Positions 1 through 7,613 of a stretch of 44,127 bases of DNA are shown piece by piece. A program made the position numbers and the translations under genes. Origin of the DNA: Eubacterium sp. (lineage in GTDB: Bacteria; Bacillota; Clostridia; Oscillospirales; Acutalibacteraceae); assembly GCA_014465955.1 (NCBI GenBank), contig JACTVT010000016.1:1-44127 (forward strand). Direction: 5' to 3'. Under the pieces are notes generated by a model. That model saw only the letters and a list, made by a program, of their open reading frames with translations. It made no database searches and was not told the origin of the DNA. Within the stretch, counting starts at the first letter, position 1. The number at the start of each line of letters is the position of its first letter.

Positions 1-204
1 CAGCAGTGCTTTTGTTTGTATAATCGTATAGAAAGATTATCTCTTTGAGAACTGTCGGAACGTTAAGAAAACAGTTCGGTGAACTGTTTTTAGTTTCGAC
101 CGCAACGGCTGTGCCGTGAGGACCCACAGTGAAAAAGCACCGCTGAAAACAGCAGTGCTTTTGTTTGTATAATCGTATAGAAAGATTATCTCTTTGAGAA
201 CTGT
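1..204. repeat. Tandem duplication of rpsI 3' end plus terminator
   Basis: The 55 bases at 1-55 recur exactly at 150-204, a period of 149. The right-hand copy holds the last six codons and stop of rpsI plus half of its terminator, so the left-hand copy is a displaced rpsI tail lying downstream of the real gene on the minus strand. Between the copies is a hairpin with arms AAAACAGTTC/GAACTGTTTT (67-89), then a fragment resembling the end of repeat family C (94-124) with its own short palindromic arm. Position 1 cuts the array, so more copies may lie to the left. Confidence 0.85.
134..163 (-). terminator. Rho-independent terminator of rplM-rpsI
   Basis: Read on the minus strand, this is a stem AAAAGCAC.GCTG/CAGC.GTGCTTTT with a four-base loop, followed by a short T run, about 23 bases past the rpsI stop. 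The half at 1-13 is the matching arm of a second copy made by the tandem duplication. Confidence 0.75.
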
Positions 205-584
205 GGTGCACGGCGGGCTGCTTTGAGACCGTATTTCTTTCTTTCCTTCATACGTGGGTCACGAGTGAGGAAGCCTGCCTTCTTGAGTGCAGGGCGGAGT
301 GACTCGTCATACTGAAGAAGTGCTCTTGCGATACCGTGGCGGATTGCGCCTGCCTGGCCTGTTACACCGCCGCCGTTTACACGGCATACGATGTCAAACT
401 TCTCTGTTGTTTCTGTAAGAGCGAGAGGCTGACGAACGATTAACTTAAGTGTGTCAAGACCGAAATAATCATCAATATCTCTGTCGTTAATTGTGATTTT
501 ACCTGTGCCTGCATATACACGAACACGGGCAACAGATTCTTTTCTTCTACCTGTGCCGTAGAAATAAGGATTTGTTTCGTACAT
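186..584 (-). CDS. rpsI: 30S ribosomal protein S9
   Basis: Ribosomal protein S9 (uS9) of the small subunit, whose C-terminal tail reaches the P-site tRNA. The 132-residue length is normal. The N-terminus carries GTGRRKESVARVR, the middle has GGGVTGQAGAIRHGIARAL, and the protein ends in KYGLKAARRAPQFSKR, the family's hallmark basic tail finishing in Lys-Arg. It lies 16 bp downstream of rplM on the same strand, the standard L13-S9 operon order, with a GGGAGGG ribosome-binding site. Its last codons are duplicated downstream (1-55), but the gene itself is intact. Confidence 0.98.
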   Translation of the reverse strand: MYETNPYFYGTGRRKESVARVRVYAGTGKITINDRDIDDYFGLDTLKLIVRQPLALTETTEKFDIVCRVNGGGVTGQAGAIRHGIARALLQYDESLRPALKKAGFLTRDPRMKERKKYGLKAARRAPQFSKR

Positions 585-600
585 AATCTATAGCCCTCCC

Positions 601-1029
601 TTAAAATTCCCAAACAGTCGGCTTCTGAGCCTCGTGCTTGTGGTCTGCGCCTTTGTAAATGTGGCATCTTGTGAGCTGCTTTCTGCCCTGAGTTGTGCTT
701 GGAATCATACCCTTAACAGCGAGTTCCATAGCAAAATCGCTCTTTTCGTTCATAAGTGTGCCGTACTTAACTTCCTTAAGGTTACCGATGTAGCCTGTGT
801 GGTGCTGATAAAGCTTTTTGTTGAGCTTATCGCCTGTAAGAACAGCCTTGTCTGTGTTGATAATGATTACGAAATCGCCGCAATCAACGTTTGGTGTGAA
901 GATTGGCTTCTGCTTGCCTCTGAGAAGAACGGCAGCCTCTGCAGCAACACGGCCGAGCGGCTTGTCTGCAGCGTCAATAACATACCAGTTGCGTTCAATT
1001 TCGTCTGCTTTTGGCATAAAAGTTGACAT
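601..1029 (-). CDS. rplM: 50S ribosomal protein L13
   Basis: Ribosomal protein L13 (uL13), an early-assembling protein of the large subunit. The 142 residues match the bacterial family length. Recognisable stretches are WYVIDAADKPLGRVAAEAA near the N-terminus, NVDCGDFVIIINTDK, and KGMIPSTTQGRKQL followed by YKGADHKHEAQKP at the C-terminus. It is the first gene of the rplM-rpsI operon. The start is supported by a GGAGG site and by a promoter at 1070-1098 on the same strand. Confidence 0.98.
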   Translation of the reverse strand: MSTFMPKADEIERNWYVIDAADKPLGRVAAEAAVLLRGKQKPIFTPNVDCGDFVIIINTDKAVLTGDKLNKKLYQHHTGYIGNLKEVKYGTLMNEKSDFAMELAVKGMIPSTTQGRKQLTRCHIYKGADHKHEAQKPTVWEF

Positions 1030-1069
1030 TTTTGTTTCCTCCGATTTAAAGTTTTTTTATTGCCTGCAT

Positions 1070-1098
1070 ATAATACCATATGAGGATAAAATAGTCAA
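1070..1098 (-). promoter_or_regulatory. Sigma-A promoter of rplM-rpsI
   Basis: Minus-strand TTGACT (1093-1098) and TATTAT (1070-1075) are separated by exactly 17 bp, giving a leader of about 35 nt before rplM. No hairpin typical of ribosomal-protein autoregulation is evident in that short leader. Confidence 0.75.
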
Positions 1099-1200
1099 CA
1101 CTAAATTTTAAATATTCGGCAGTTGCTCGCTTTTTCTCGCTTTTTCTTTGATTTTTATATGGTTTTCTCATTTATAATTTACAGAAATAATGGCAAAAGC

Positions 1201-1287
1201 GGGTCGTCGGGGGTGCGGGTGTCCGGTGGACACCTCTGCGAAGCAGAAGCACCGACCGAGCCGACAGGTGAGACCGCCGACCCCTAC
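1201..1287 (-). repeat. Family A repeat, long form (copy L1)
   Basis: GC-rich 87-bp element that recurs nearly unchanged at 20995-21079, 26335-26422 and 29846-29935. Read from its GTAGGG end it has outer arms GGGTCGG/CCGACGACCC. Inside are a hairpin GGTGTCC/GGACACC (loop ACC) and a hairpin CTTCTGC/GCAGAGG (loop TTC). Several reading frames are open across it, which produces spurious ORFs. Confidence 0.85.
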
Positions 1288-1307
1288 GAAATATCAATAA
1301 CACCATC

Positions 1308-1333
1308 GTAGGGCGGGGTGCCCTCACCCCGCC
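1308..1333 (+). repeat. Family A palindrome, short form (copy A1)
   Basis: Starts GTAGGG and continues as a perfect hairpin GGCGGGGTG-CCCT-CACCCCGCC. It lies just before the surviving part of a broken gene, and the junction may mark an insertion or deletion. Confidence 0.8.
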
Positions 1334-1343
1334 ACAGGTAAGG

Positions 1344-1517
1344 GGTGATAATACGGACGGGTGCGGAGTTAATGTAAGCATAAGCGCACTTGCGTGTGCA
1401 ATTGCAAAGGGCAAGACAACAGAAGAAATTACGGCGCTGGGTGCATTTTTCACTCAACTCGGCGACAGCCTTGAAACAATTGTTGCGTTTAATGCGATAG
1501 ATTGCAAAAATAAGTGA
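1344..1517 (+). pseudogene. 5'-truncated DUF6774-like small protein
   Basis: An open frame runs into this stretch from the preceding repeat with no start codon of its own and ends at a TGA. Its translation includes ISALACAIAKGKTTEEI and ALGAFFTQLGDSLETI, which resembles from memory the small Clostridia proteins of the DUF6774 family (a Cys/Ala helix, then a 'QLGD.L.TI' helix). The usual N-terminal portion is missing and is replaced by family A repeats. No ribosome-binding site or start codon fits, so it is probably dead. The identification is moderate; the coding character is clear. Confidence 0.6.
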
Positions 1518-1583
1518 AAAGTGAGCGTAGGTTCAATTCAAAAATTGCCCGATTTCGGGGCATAAAGAGGGATATACAAAATA

Positions 1584-1606
1584 ATTCCTACCAAAACAGT
1601 ATGAAA
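1584..1606. promoter_or_regulatory. Possible Rrf2-type operator upstream of metF
   Basis: This 23-bp site matches 18 of 23 positions of the perfect palindrome in the metY leader (37902-37924). It begins ATTCCTAC and keeps AGTA-GAA on the other side. It ends 14 bp upstream of the metF -35 box. Shared regulation by the Rrf2 protein at 37987-38421 is inferred from the match alone. Confidence 0.45.
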
Positions 1607-1620
1607 AATGATGAAATGAC

Positions 1621-1649
1621 TTGAAATTACTGTTATAATTTGTTAATAT
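1621..1649 (+). promoter_or_regulatory. Promoter of the metF-metH operon
   Basis: TTGAAA (1621-1626) and TAATAT (1644-1649) with a 17-bp spacer, leaving only about 25 nt before the metF start. A leader this short has no room for a SAM riboswitch. Confidence 0.6.
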
Positions 1650-1681
1650 ACAAGGTAGATTAAATTCAGGAAGTTATCATT

Positions 1682-2548
1682 ATGAAAATATCGGAAATTT
1701 TAAAGAATAATAAGGTTACGGTTTCGTTTGAGGTTTTTCCGCCGAAGCAGTGGGATAAGATTGAAAGCACCAAGGCGGTTGTTGCCGAAATGGCAAAGAG
1801 CAAGCCTGCTTTTATGAGCGTAACCTACGGTGCATCGGGCACCACATCGGGCTACACAACCGAAATTGCAAACGCAATCAAAAATTCGGGAATTACCCCG
1901 CTTTCTCACCTCACCTGCCTTACTTCAACAAAGGACAAGGTTGAGGGTGTGATTGACGAACTTGCCGACAACGGCATCGAAAACATTCTGGCACTGCGCG
2001 GTGACATTCCCGAGGGCTTTGTTTTTCCGGATGAACAGCATTTTCACCATGCATACGAACTTGTTGAGGTTATCAAATCACGCGGTGATTTCTGCATTGG
2101 AGGTGCCTGCTACCCTGAGGTGCACCCCGACAGCCGAAACAGAATCGAAGACCTTGCTTTTCTTAAAGAAAAGGTTGACTGCGGTTTGGACTTTTTAACA
2201 ACGCAGATGTTTTTTGACAATGAAATCTTTCTTAATTTCAAGGAAAACTGCCGTATAAAAGGCATTGAAATTCCGATTATTGCAGGCATTATGCCGATTA
2301 CAAATGCAAATCAGATTAAAAAATCAGTTGAACTTTCAAACTGTGCTTTCCCGAAAAAATTCAAGAAAATCGTTGAGAGATTCGGCGACAGACCCGAATC
2401 AATGAAGCAGGCAGGCATAATTTACGCTACCGAGCAAATCATAGATTTAATGGCAAACGGGCAGAACAACATTCACGTTTACACGATGAACAAACCAGAC
2501 GTGGCGAATGCAATTATGGAAGGACTGAGCCATATTATAAATGAATAA
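1682..2548 (+). CDS. metF: 5,10-methylenetetrahydrofolate reductase
   Basis: MetF, the cytosolic flavoenzyme that reduces methylene-THF to methyl-THF, the methyl donor for methionine synthase. The 288 residues form a single TIM barrel. The N-terminus has VSFEVFPPK with the family's catalytic Glu, followed by VTYGASGTT. Further on are HLTCLTSTKD, ILALRGDIPEG, QMFFDNEIF and PIIAGIMPI, all characteristic. The start follows an AGGAAG site. Its end overlaps the next gene by 8 bp, implying translational coupling, and metH follows, so the operon makes methyl-THF and uses it for homocysteine methylation. Confidence 0.96.
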   Translation: MKISEILKNNKVTVSFEVFPPKQWDKIESTKAVVAEMAKSKPAFMSVTYGASGTTSGYTTEIANAIKNSGITPLSHLTCLTSTKDKVEGVIDELADNGIENILALRGDIPEGFVFPDEQHFHHAYELVEVIKSRGDFCIGGACYPEVHPDSRNRIEDLAFLKEKVDCGLDFLTTQMFFDNEIFLNFKENCRIKGIEIPIIAGIMPITNANQIKKSVELSNCAFPKKFKKIVERFGDRPESMKQAGIIYATEQIIDLMANGQNNIHVYTMNKPDVANAIMEGLSHIINE

Positions 2549-3095
2549 GGCAGAAATTCTGCGCTACCTGCGCACAAACAGTAAGGTGCAGGACAAGGCA
2601 CTTTTAAATTTAATTGATAAGCAGATGGAATTTGTAAATAAAACCGTAAAGCCGAAAAGCATTTACGGCGTGTTTGACTGCATGGTAACTGACGACAGTT
2701 TGATTATAGGTGAAATGCAGTTCAAAAGCAAACGGCTTGCTGAAAACCTGCACGGGTGCAGGCATGTTGCGGTGCTTGCCGCTACCGTAGGCACAGAGGG
2801 TGACAGACTGCTGAGAACATATGCAAACGAGGGCGCTAACCTTGTGATAATGCAGGCAGTGCTCGCCTCTAAAATTGAGGAAGTGTGCGACGATGTGCAG
2901 AATAAGATTGAAACTGACCTCGGTGTAAAAACGAGAAGCAGATATTCGCCCGGCTACTTTGACCTTGATATTGCGGAGCAGGCAAAAATATTTTCACTGC
3001 TTGAAATTACAAAACGCTGCGGAATTACGCTGACAGACACATTTCAGATGATACCCACAAAATCAGTGACAGCGTTTGCGGGAATTGAAGAATAA
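2541..3095 (+). CDS. Methionine synthase reactivation (AdoMet-binding) domain protein
   Basis: A 184-residue stand-alone version of the C-terminal activation domain of B12-dependent methionine synthase. That domain binds SAM and helps re-methylate cobalamin that has been oxidised to cob(II)alamin. Visible features are AVLAATVGTEGDRL, MQAVLASKIEEVCDDV, then RSRYSPGYFDLDI, which corresponds to the R-x-x-x-GYP motif of the E. coli domain with Phe in place of Pro, and KSVTAFAG near the end. It lies between metF and metH, and the metH product here lacks this domain, so the two proteins probably work together. Confidence 0.88.
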   Translation: MNKAEILRYLRTNSKVQDKALLNLIDKQMEFVNKTVKPKSIYGVFDCMVTDDSLIIGEMQFKSKRLAENLHGCRHVAVLAATVGTEGDRLLRTYANEGANLVIMQAVLASKIEEVCDDVQNKIETDLGVKTRSRYSPGYFDLDIAEQAKIFSLLEITKRCGITLTDTFQMIPTKSVTAFAGIEE

Positions 3096-3119
3096 AGGCT
3101 TCCCCTTGAGGGGAAGGCA
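3096..3119. repeat. Short CTTCCCC/GGGGAAG hairpin
   Basis: Palindrome GGCTTCCCC-TT-GAGGGGAAGGC directly after the stop of the reactivation gene and before metH. It resembles the constant hairpin of repeat family B without the variable arm. A related copy is at 36386-36403. Confidence 0.6.
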
Positions 3120-3142
3120 ATAATAAACACTAAGGACAAGCT

Positions 3143-5458
3143 ATGGACAAAATCAAATTTTTTGACGGCGGAATGGGCACAATGCTGCAGGCTGCAGGGC
3201 TGAAAGCAGGTCAACTGCCCGAAACGCTGAATATTACAAATAAAGATATGATACTCGCCGTGCACAGGGCCTATGCCGACGCAGGGTGTGAATATATCAC
3301 GGCAAACACATTTGGTGCAAACTGCCTTAAGTTTGAAAATTATGACGAAATCATAAAAGCAGGTATAGAACTTGCAAAAAGCGTTGGCAAAAAGGTTTTG
3401 CTCGACATCGGCCCTACGGGCAAACTGCTTAAACCTATGGGCGAACTTGCTTTTGATGATGCGATTGACATTTTTGCAAAAACCGTTATCGCAGGCAAAG
3501 ATGGCGCTGATGCCGTTTTAATCGAAACGATGAGCGACACCTATGAAATCAAAGCCGCCGTTCTTGCCGCTAAGGAAAACTGCAACCTGCCGATTATCGT
3601 TACTATGATTTTTGATGAAAAAGGCAGACTGCTGACGGGTGCAGACATCAAAACCGCCGTTACAATGCTTGAGGGCCTCGGCGTTGATGTTATAGGACTT
3701 AACTGCGGACTCGGCCCGAAACAGATGATTGAATATGTAAAAGAACTCAGAAAATGGACAAGCCTGCCGATTGCGGTTCAGCCGAATGCAGGACTGCCTG
3801 TTAGTGTAAACGGCAAAACCGTTTTCAATGTTGAGCCTGAGGAATTTGCACAGGATATGAAAGAAATTGCCAAACTCGGCGTATCTTATCTCGGCGGCTG
3901 CTGCGGCACTACGCCCGAGCATATCAGGCAGATGATTGCGCTTTGCAAAGATATTCCCGCAAACGTGCCCGAGTCTAAAAACTACTGCCTTGTATCTTCT
4001 TACAGTGAAACGGTAGACCTCGGCGAAAAGCCGAAGATTATCGGCGAGCGCATCAACCCCACGGGAAAAAAACTTTTCAAAGAGGCTTTAAGGCGAAACG
4101 ATATCGACTATATTATCAAAGAGGGCATTGCCCAGCGTGATGCAGGGGCGCACATTCTTGACGTTAATGTGGGTTTGCCCGAAATTGACGAATGCAAAAT
4201 GATGGAGGACGCCGTTTATAATCTTCAGGCGGTGCTCCCGACTCCGTTGCAGATAGATACTACAAATATTGCGGCACTTGAGCGTGCACTGCGCGTTTAC
4301 AACGGCAAGCCGATGCTCAATTCCGTAAACGGCAAGCAGAAAAATATGGAAGAGGTTTTTCCGCTTGCTAAAAAATACGGCAGTGTTGTTGTGTGCCTTT
4401 GCCTTGATGAAAACGGAATTCCTGAAACGGCGCAGGGCAGAATTGCCGTTGCCGAAAAGATTATAAAAACCGCAAAAGAATACGGCATTGACAAAAAAGA
4501 CCTTATTGTTGATGCGCTTACAATGACGATAAGCACGGATAAAAACAATGCAATTGAAACGCTGAAAGCAGTTAAATATATCAGAGAAACGCTCGGCGTA
4601 AACACTGTTCTGGGCGTTTCAAACATATCATTCGGCTTGCCTCAGCGTGACGTTATCAACACGGCGTTCTTTACGCTGGCACTGCAAAGCGGACTTTCGG
4701 CAGGCATTATCAACCCGAAATCATCGTCAATGATGAATGCGTATTATTCTTATAATGCACTTGCAGGGCTTGACGACAACTGCACAGAATATATTGAAAG
4801 CGTAACCGAGGCTCAGCAGGCAGTGCATGAAACAAATGTTACACTGCACACGGCAATCGTTAAGGGTATGAAAGACGAGGCAGGCGTTTGTGCAAAGGAA
4901 CTGTTGAAAGATACGGCGCCTCTTGATGTCATTAACAATTACATTATTCCTGCTCTTGATGAAGTGGGCGCAGGCTTTGAGAAGAATAAAATCTTTCTTC
5001 CTCAATTGCTTATGAGTGCAGACTCGGCAAAAGCGGCGTTTGACGTGATTAAAGAATATATGATTTTAAATAACGCCGAGGAGAAATCGGGCAACAAAAT
5101 TGTGCTTGCCACCGTTCACGGCGATATTCACGACATCGGTAAAAATATTGTTAAGGTTCTGCTTTCAAACTACGGCTTTGATGTAATCGACCTCGGTAAG
5201 GATGTACCGGAAGAGACGGTTTTGCAGGCAGTTACCCAAAATGATGTAAAACTTGTCGGTCTGTCAGCGCTGATGACAACTACCGTGCCTGCTATGGAGA
5301 AAACGATAGAACTTCTGCACAAAAACACAGATGCAAAGGTGCTTGTAGGCGGTGCAGTGCTTACAAAATCATATGCTAAAATGATTAACGCCGACTGGTA
5401 CGCAAAGGATGCAATGGAAAGTGTGCGTATAGCAAAGGCATTTTTTGGTGAAAATTAA
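3143..5458 (+). CDS. metH: B12-dependent methionine synthase without activation domain
   Basis: Cobalamin-dependent 5-methyl-THF:homocysteine methyltransferase, 771 residues against about 1200 for full-length MetH. The homocysteine-binding barrel (about 1-280) has FDGGMGTML and the zinc ligands in LNCG (near 188) and GGCCGTTPEH (near 253). The pterin-binding barrel begins at IGERINPTGKK (near 300). The cobalamin cap and Rossmann domains fill the rest, with the B12-ligand motif DIHDIGKN (near 661). The protein stops after the cobalamin domain, so reactivation must come from the separate upstream protein. The start follows an AGGACAAG site. It is the last gene of the metF operon. Confidence 0.95.
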   Translation: MDKIKFFDGGMGTMLQAAGLKAGQLPETLNITNKDMILAVHRAYADAGCEYITANTFGANCLKFENYDEIIKAGIELAKSVGKKVLLDIGPTGKLLKPMGELAFDDAIDIFAKTVIAGKDGADAVLIETMSDTYEIKAAVLAAKENCNLPIIVTMIFDEKGRLLTGADIKTAVTMLEGLGVDVIGLNCGLGPKQMIEYVKELRKWTSLPIAVQPNAGLPVSVNGKTVFNVEPEEFAQDMKEIAKLGVSYLGGCCGTTPEHIRQMIALCKDIPANVPESKNYCLVSSYSETVDLGEKPKIIGERINPTGKKLFKEALRRNDIDYIIKEGIAQRDAGAHILDVNVGLPEIDECKMMEDAVYNLQAVLPTPLQIDTTNIAALERALRVYNGKPMLNSVNGKQKNMEEVFPLAKKYGSVVVCLCLDENGIPETAQGRIAVAEKIIKTAKEYGIDKKDLIVDALTMTISTDKNNAIETLKAVKYIRETLGVNTVLGVSNISFGLPQRDVINTAFFTLALQSGLSAGIINPKSSSMMNAYYSYNALAGLDDNCTEYIESVTEAQQAVHETNVTLHTAIVKGMKDEAGVCAKELLKDTAPLDVINNYIIPALDEVGAGFEKNKIFLPQLLMSADSAKAAFDVIKEYMILNNAEEKSGNKIVLATVHGDIHDIGKNIVKVLLSNYGFDVIDLGKDVPEETVLQAVTQNDVKLVGLSALMTTTVPAMEKTIELLHKNTDAKVLVGGAVLTKSYAKMINADWYAKDAMESVRIAKAFFGEN

Positions 5459-5510
5459 TATTGAATTAATGATATAATCATATTAAAATGTATATTAAGT
5501 TTTCATTTTT

Positions 5511-5612
5511 GCCTCCCTTTAGCAAGGGAGGGGGACCGTCGTAGACGGTGGAGGGATTTATTTATAGAATCCCCCTTGGCACTGCGTGCCGTTCCCCCTT
5601 TAACAAGGGGGA
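5511..5612. repeat. Family B pair, head-outward (5511-5557 and 5568-5612)
   Basis: Two double-hairpin elements in opposite orientation. The left one has a constant hairpin CTCCCTT/AAGGGAG, a variable arm ACCGTC/GACGGT, and GAGGGATT. The right one carries the 5-G version of the constant hairpin (CCCCCTT/AAGGGGG) with a variable arm GGCACTGCGTGCC. They lie between metH and sufC, and both could fold as mRNA hairpins. Confidence 0.85.
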
Positions 5613-5650
5613 CTTAAAATAATGAAATTCATATATTTTGTGAGGTAGAA

Positions 5651-6385
5651 ATGTTAGAATTAAAAGACGTTGAATTCAAGGTGGACTCTGCACAGGGTCA
5701 ACTTGAAATTATAGACAAAATCAATCTTAAAATAGACAGCGGCAAGTTTGTTGTTATCACAGGCCCGAACGGCGGCGGTAAATCAACACTTGCAAAACTG
5801 ATTATGGGCATTGAAAAGCCGACCTCGGGTCAGATTTTATTTGACGGGGTTGATATTACCGATATGCCTATCAACGAGCGTGCAAAACTCGGTATCGGCT
5901 ACGGATTTCAGACTCCGCCGAGATTTAAGGGGCTTACCGTGCGCAAACTTTTAAGCCTTGCCCACGAAAAAGAACTGCCGCCCGATGAATGCTCGGCTTA
6001 TCTTACAAGCGTCGGTCTTTGTTCTGCCGATTATCTGAACCGTGAGGTAGACAGTTCACTTTCAGGCGGTGAGGTTAAGCGTATTGAAATTGCAACGCTT
6101 ATGGCGCGAAATCTGAAACTTGCGATTTATGACGAGCCCGAGGCAGGCATTGACCTGTGGAGTTTTGCAAAACTTGTTGAAAGTTTTAAAACCATATCGA
6201 AAAACAGACACGACAGTGTGTTGATTATCAGCCATCAGGAGCGTATTATGCAGATTGCCGATGAAATTATTATTATCGCAAACGGCAAAATTGCAGACCG
6301 CGGCACAAAAGACGATATTTTCCCGAAACTGCTCAGCCAATTATCAAATGAGAGCAGTTGTGCATTCAGAAAGGAGGCAGAATAA
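5651..6385 (+). CDS. sufC: SUF Fe-S assembly ATPase SufC
   Basis: ABC-type cytosolic ATPase that powers the SufB scaffold during iron-sulfur cluster assembly. The 244 residues are normal. Walker A is GPNGGGKST (about 38-46), the ABC signature LSGGE is near 137, Walker B runs LAIYDEPEAGID (near 157), and the switch histidine is in ISHQERI (near 193). The DEPEAGID form with Glu-Ala-Gly-Ile-Asp is typical of SufC rather than of transporter ATPases. Its TAA overlaps the ATG of sufB, so the two are translationally coupled. No sufD, sufS or sufU follows. Confidence 0.95.
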   Translation: MLELKDVEFKVDSAQGQLEIIDKINLKIDSGKFVVITGPNGGGKSTLAKLIMGIEKPTSGQILFDGVDITDMPINERAKLGIGYGFQTPPRFKGLTVRKLLSLAHEKELPPDECSAYLTSVGLCSADYLNREVDSSLSGGEVKRIEIATLMARNLKLAIYDEPEAGIDLWSFAKLVESFKTISKNRHDSVLIISHQERIMQIADEIIIIANGKIADRGTKDDIFPKLLSQLSNESSCAFRKEAE

Positions 6386-7308
6386 TGGGTTTGCTTAAAG
6401 AGGATTCAAGCCTTCTGAGCACAATCGCAGGCATTGCCGATATTCCCACAGGGGCATACAATATCAGAAAAAACGGGCAGGCGCTCGGCAGACAGAGCAC
6501 AGAACATATTGAAATTCTGCCAAAAAAGGACAAGCCGGGTATTGACATCAGAATTGCACCGAACACCAAGGGTGAAAGCGTGCACATTCCCGTTATTCTT
6601 TCCGAAAGCGGAATGAACGACCTTGTTTACAACGATTTTTATATAGGCGAAAATGCCGATGTTACAATTATTGCAGGCTGCGGAATTCATAACTGCGGCT
6701 GTGAGGATTCTCAGCACGACGGTATTCACACCTTTTACCTTGAAAAAGGCGCAAAGGTAAAATATGTTGAAAAGCATTACGGCGAGGGCACAGGCACGGG
6801 CAAGCGCATTTTAAATCCGCAGACGATTGTAAATCTCGGCGAAAATGCAGTCTGCGAAATGGAAATGGTGCAGATTAAAGGCGTTGACTCCACAAAGCGT
6901 GATACAACGGCAAGTCTTGAAAAAGGCGCAAAACTTACGATTACCGAGCGTCTTATGACTCACGGCAGTCAGTATGCCGAGTCGAATGTTGAAATTAATA
7001 TGAACGGCGAAGATTCTGCCTGCCAGATTATCAGCCGAAGCGTAGGCAAGGACGATTCAGTGCAGATTTTCCACCCGATTGTTGTGGGCAACAATGCGTG
7101 CCGTGCGCATGTACAGTGCGATTCAATCATTATGGGCAGTGCAAAAATTTCGTCCATTCCCGAAATTGATGCGAATCACGGCGATGCGCAACTCGTGCAC
7201 GAAGCGGCAATCGGCAAAATCAACAATGACCAACTTCTTAAACTGATGACCTTCGGACTTAACGAAGAACAGGCAGAAGAAATTATTGTTGAGGGATTTT
7301 TGAAATAG
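6385..7308 (+). CDS. sufB: SUF Fe-S scaffold protein SufB/SufD family
   Basis: SufBD-family scaffold, about 307 residues from the ATG that overlaps the sufC stop. An AAAGGAGG site 6 bp upstream favours this start over an upstream in-frame codon at 6358. The beta-helix core includes ERLMTHGSQYAESNVEINMN and CRAHVQCDSIIMG, and the C-terminus has the hallmark AAIGKINNDQLLKLMTFGL.EEQAEEIIVEGF. It is shorter than classical SufB (about 460 residues) because the N-terminal region is missing, as in the minimal SufC-SufB type found in anaerobes and archaea. It presumably serves as the sole scaffold with SufC. Confidence 0.9.
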   Translation: MGLLKEDSSLLSTIAGIADIPTGAYNIRKNGQALGRQSTEHIEILPKKDKPGIDIRIAPNTKGESVHIPVILSESGMNDLVYNDFYIGENADVTIIAGCGIHNCGCEDSQHDGIHTFYLEKGAKVKYVEKHYGEGTGTGKRILNPQTIVNLGENAVCEMEMVQIKGVDSTKRDTTASLEKGAKLTITERLMTHGSQYAESNVEINMNGEDSACQIISRSVGKDDSVQIFHPIVVGNNACRAHVQCDSIIMGSAKISSIPEIDANHGDAQLVHEAAIGKINNDQLLKLMTFGLNEEQAEEIIVEGFLK

Positions 7309-7320
7309 GATAATTTTATT

Positions 7321-7484
7321 AAATCCCTCCACTACCTGCTATGCTACCCTTTTGTCAACTGCGTTGACATTTCCCCTGACAGGGGAATCTTTCTTTAACA
7401 AGGGAGGCAAATCGGGAGGCTAATTGAAAGGTTATTATTCGGCCCCCTTGTTAAAGGGGGCTGTCACGCAGTGACTGGGGGATT
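7321..7484. repeat. Family B pair, long left member (7322-7408) and 7441-7484
   Basis: The left member begins AATCCCTCC and carries two extra arms (GTCAACTGCGTTGAC and TTCCCCTGACAGGGGAA) before the constant hairpin and GGGAGGC end. Nearly the same extended form is at 15165-15265. The right member is the 5-G type with a variable arm TGTCACGCAGTGAC, in the opposite orientation. Together they fill most of the roughly 300-bp gap between sufB and purA. Confidence 0.85.
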
Positions 7485-7517
7485 CATTAAATTATATATA
7501 ATCTTTCCCTATTCTTA

Positions 7518-7546
7518 TTGACTTAAAATTTTATATATTATATAAT
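7518..7546 (+). promoter_or_regulatory. Promoter of purA
   Basis: TTGACT (7518-7523), a 17-bp spacer and TATAAT (7541-7546), very close to the sigma-A consensus. The predicted start at about 7552 lies immediately before the leader hairpin at 7552-7582. Confidence 0.85.
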
Positions 7547-7551
7547 AACTA

Positions 7552-7582
7552 TTTGGTGCGGGCGATGAAGTCCTGCGCCAAA
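7552..7582 (+). promoter_or_regulatory. 5'-terminal hairpin in purA leader
   Basis: An 11-bp stem TTTGGTGCGGG/CCTGCGCCAAA with two G-U pairs encloses a 9-base loop, followed by a T-rich stretch and then the purA AAGGAG site. It begins at the predicted first transcribed base. It could stabilise the mRNA or act as a weak attenuator. I cannot match it to a known riboswitch. Confidence 0.6.
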
Positions 7583-7613
7583 TATTTCTTTTTATTTAAG
7601 GAGAATTTTAATT

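Noticed and set aside
1123..1311. A 62-residue plus-strand frame across the intergenic repeats
   Set aside because: It is a translation of a GC-rich family A repeat. The same peptide appears wherever the repeat lies, in several frames and without a ribosome-binding site.
1610..1681. A SAM riboswitch upstream of metF, and likewise in the metY leader
   Set aside because: The metF leader is too short, and neither leader shows the conserved S-box core sequences.
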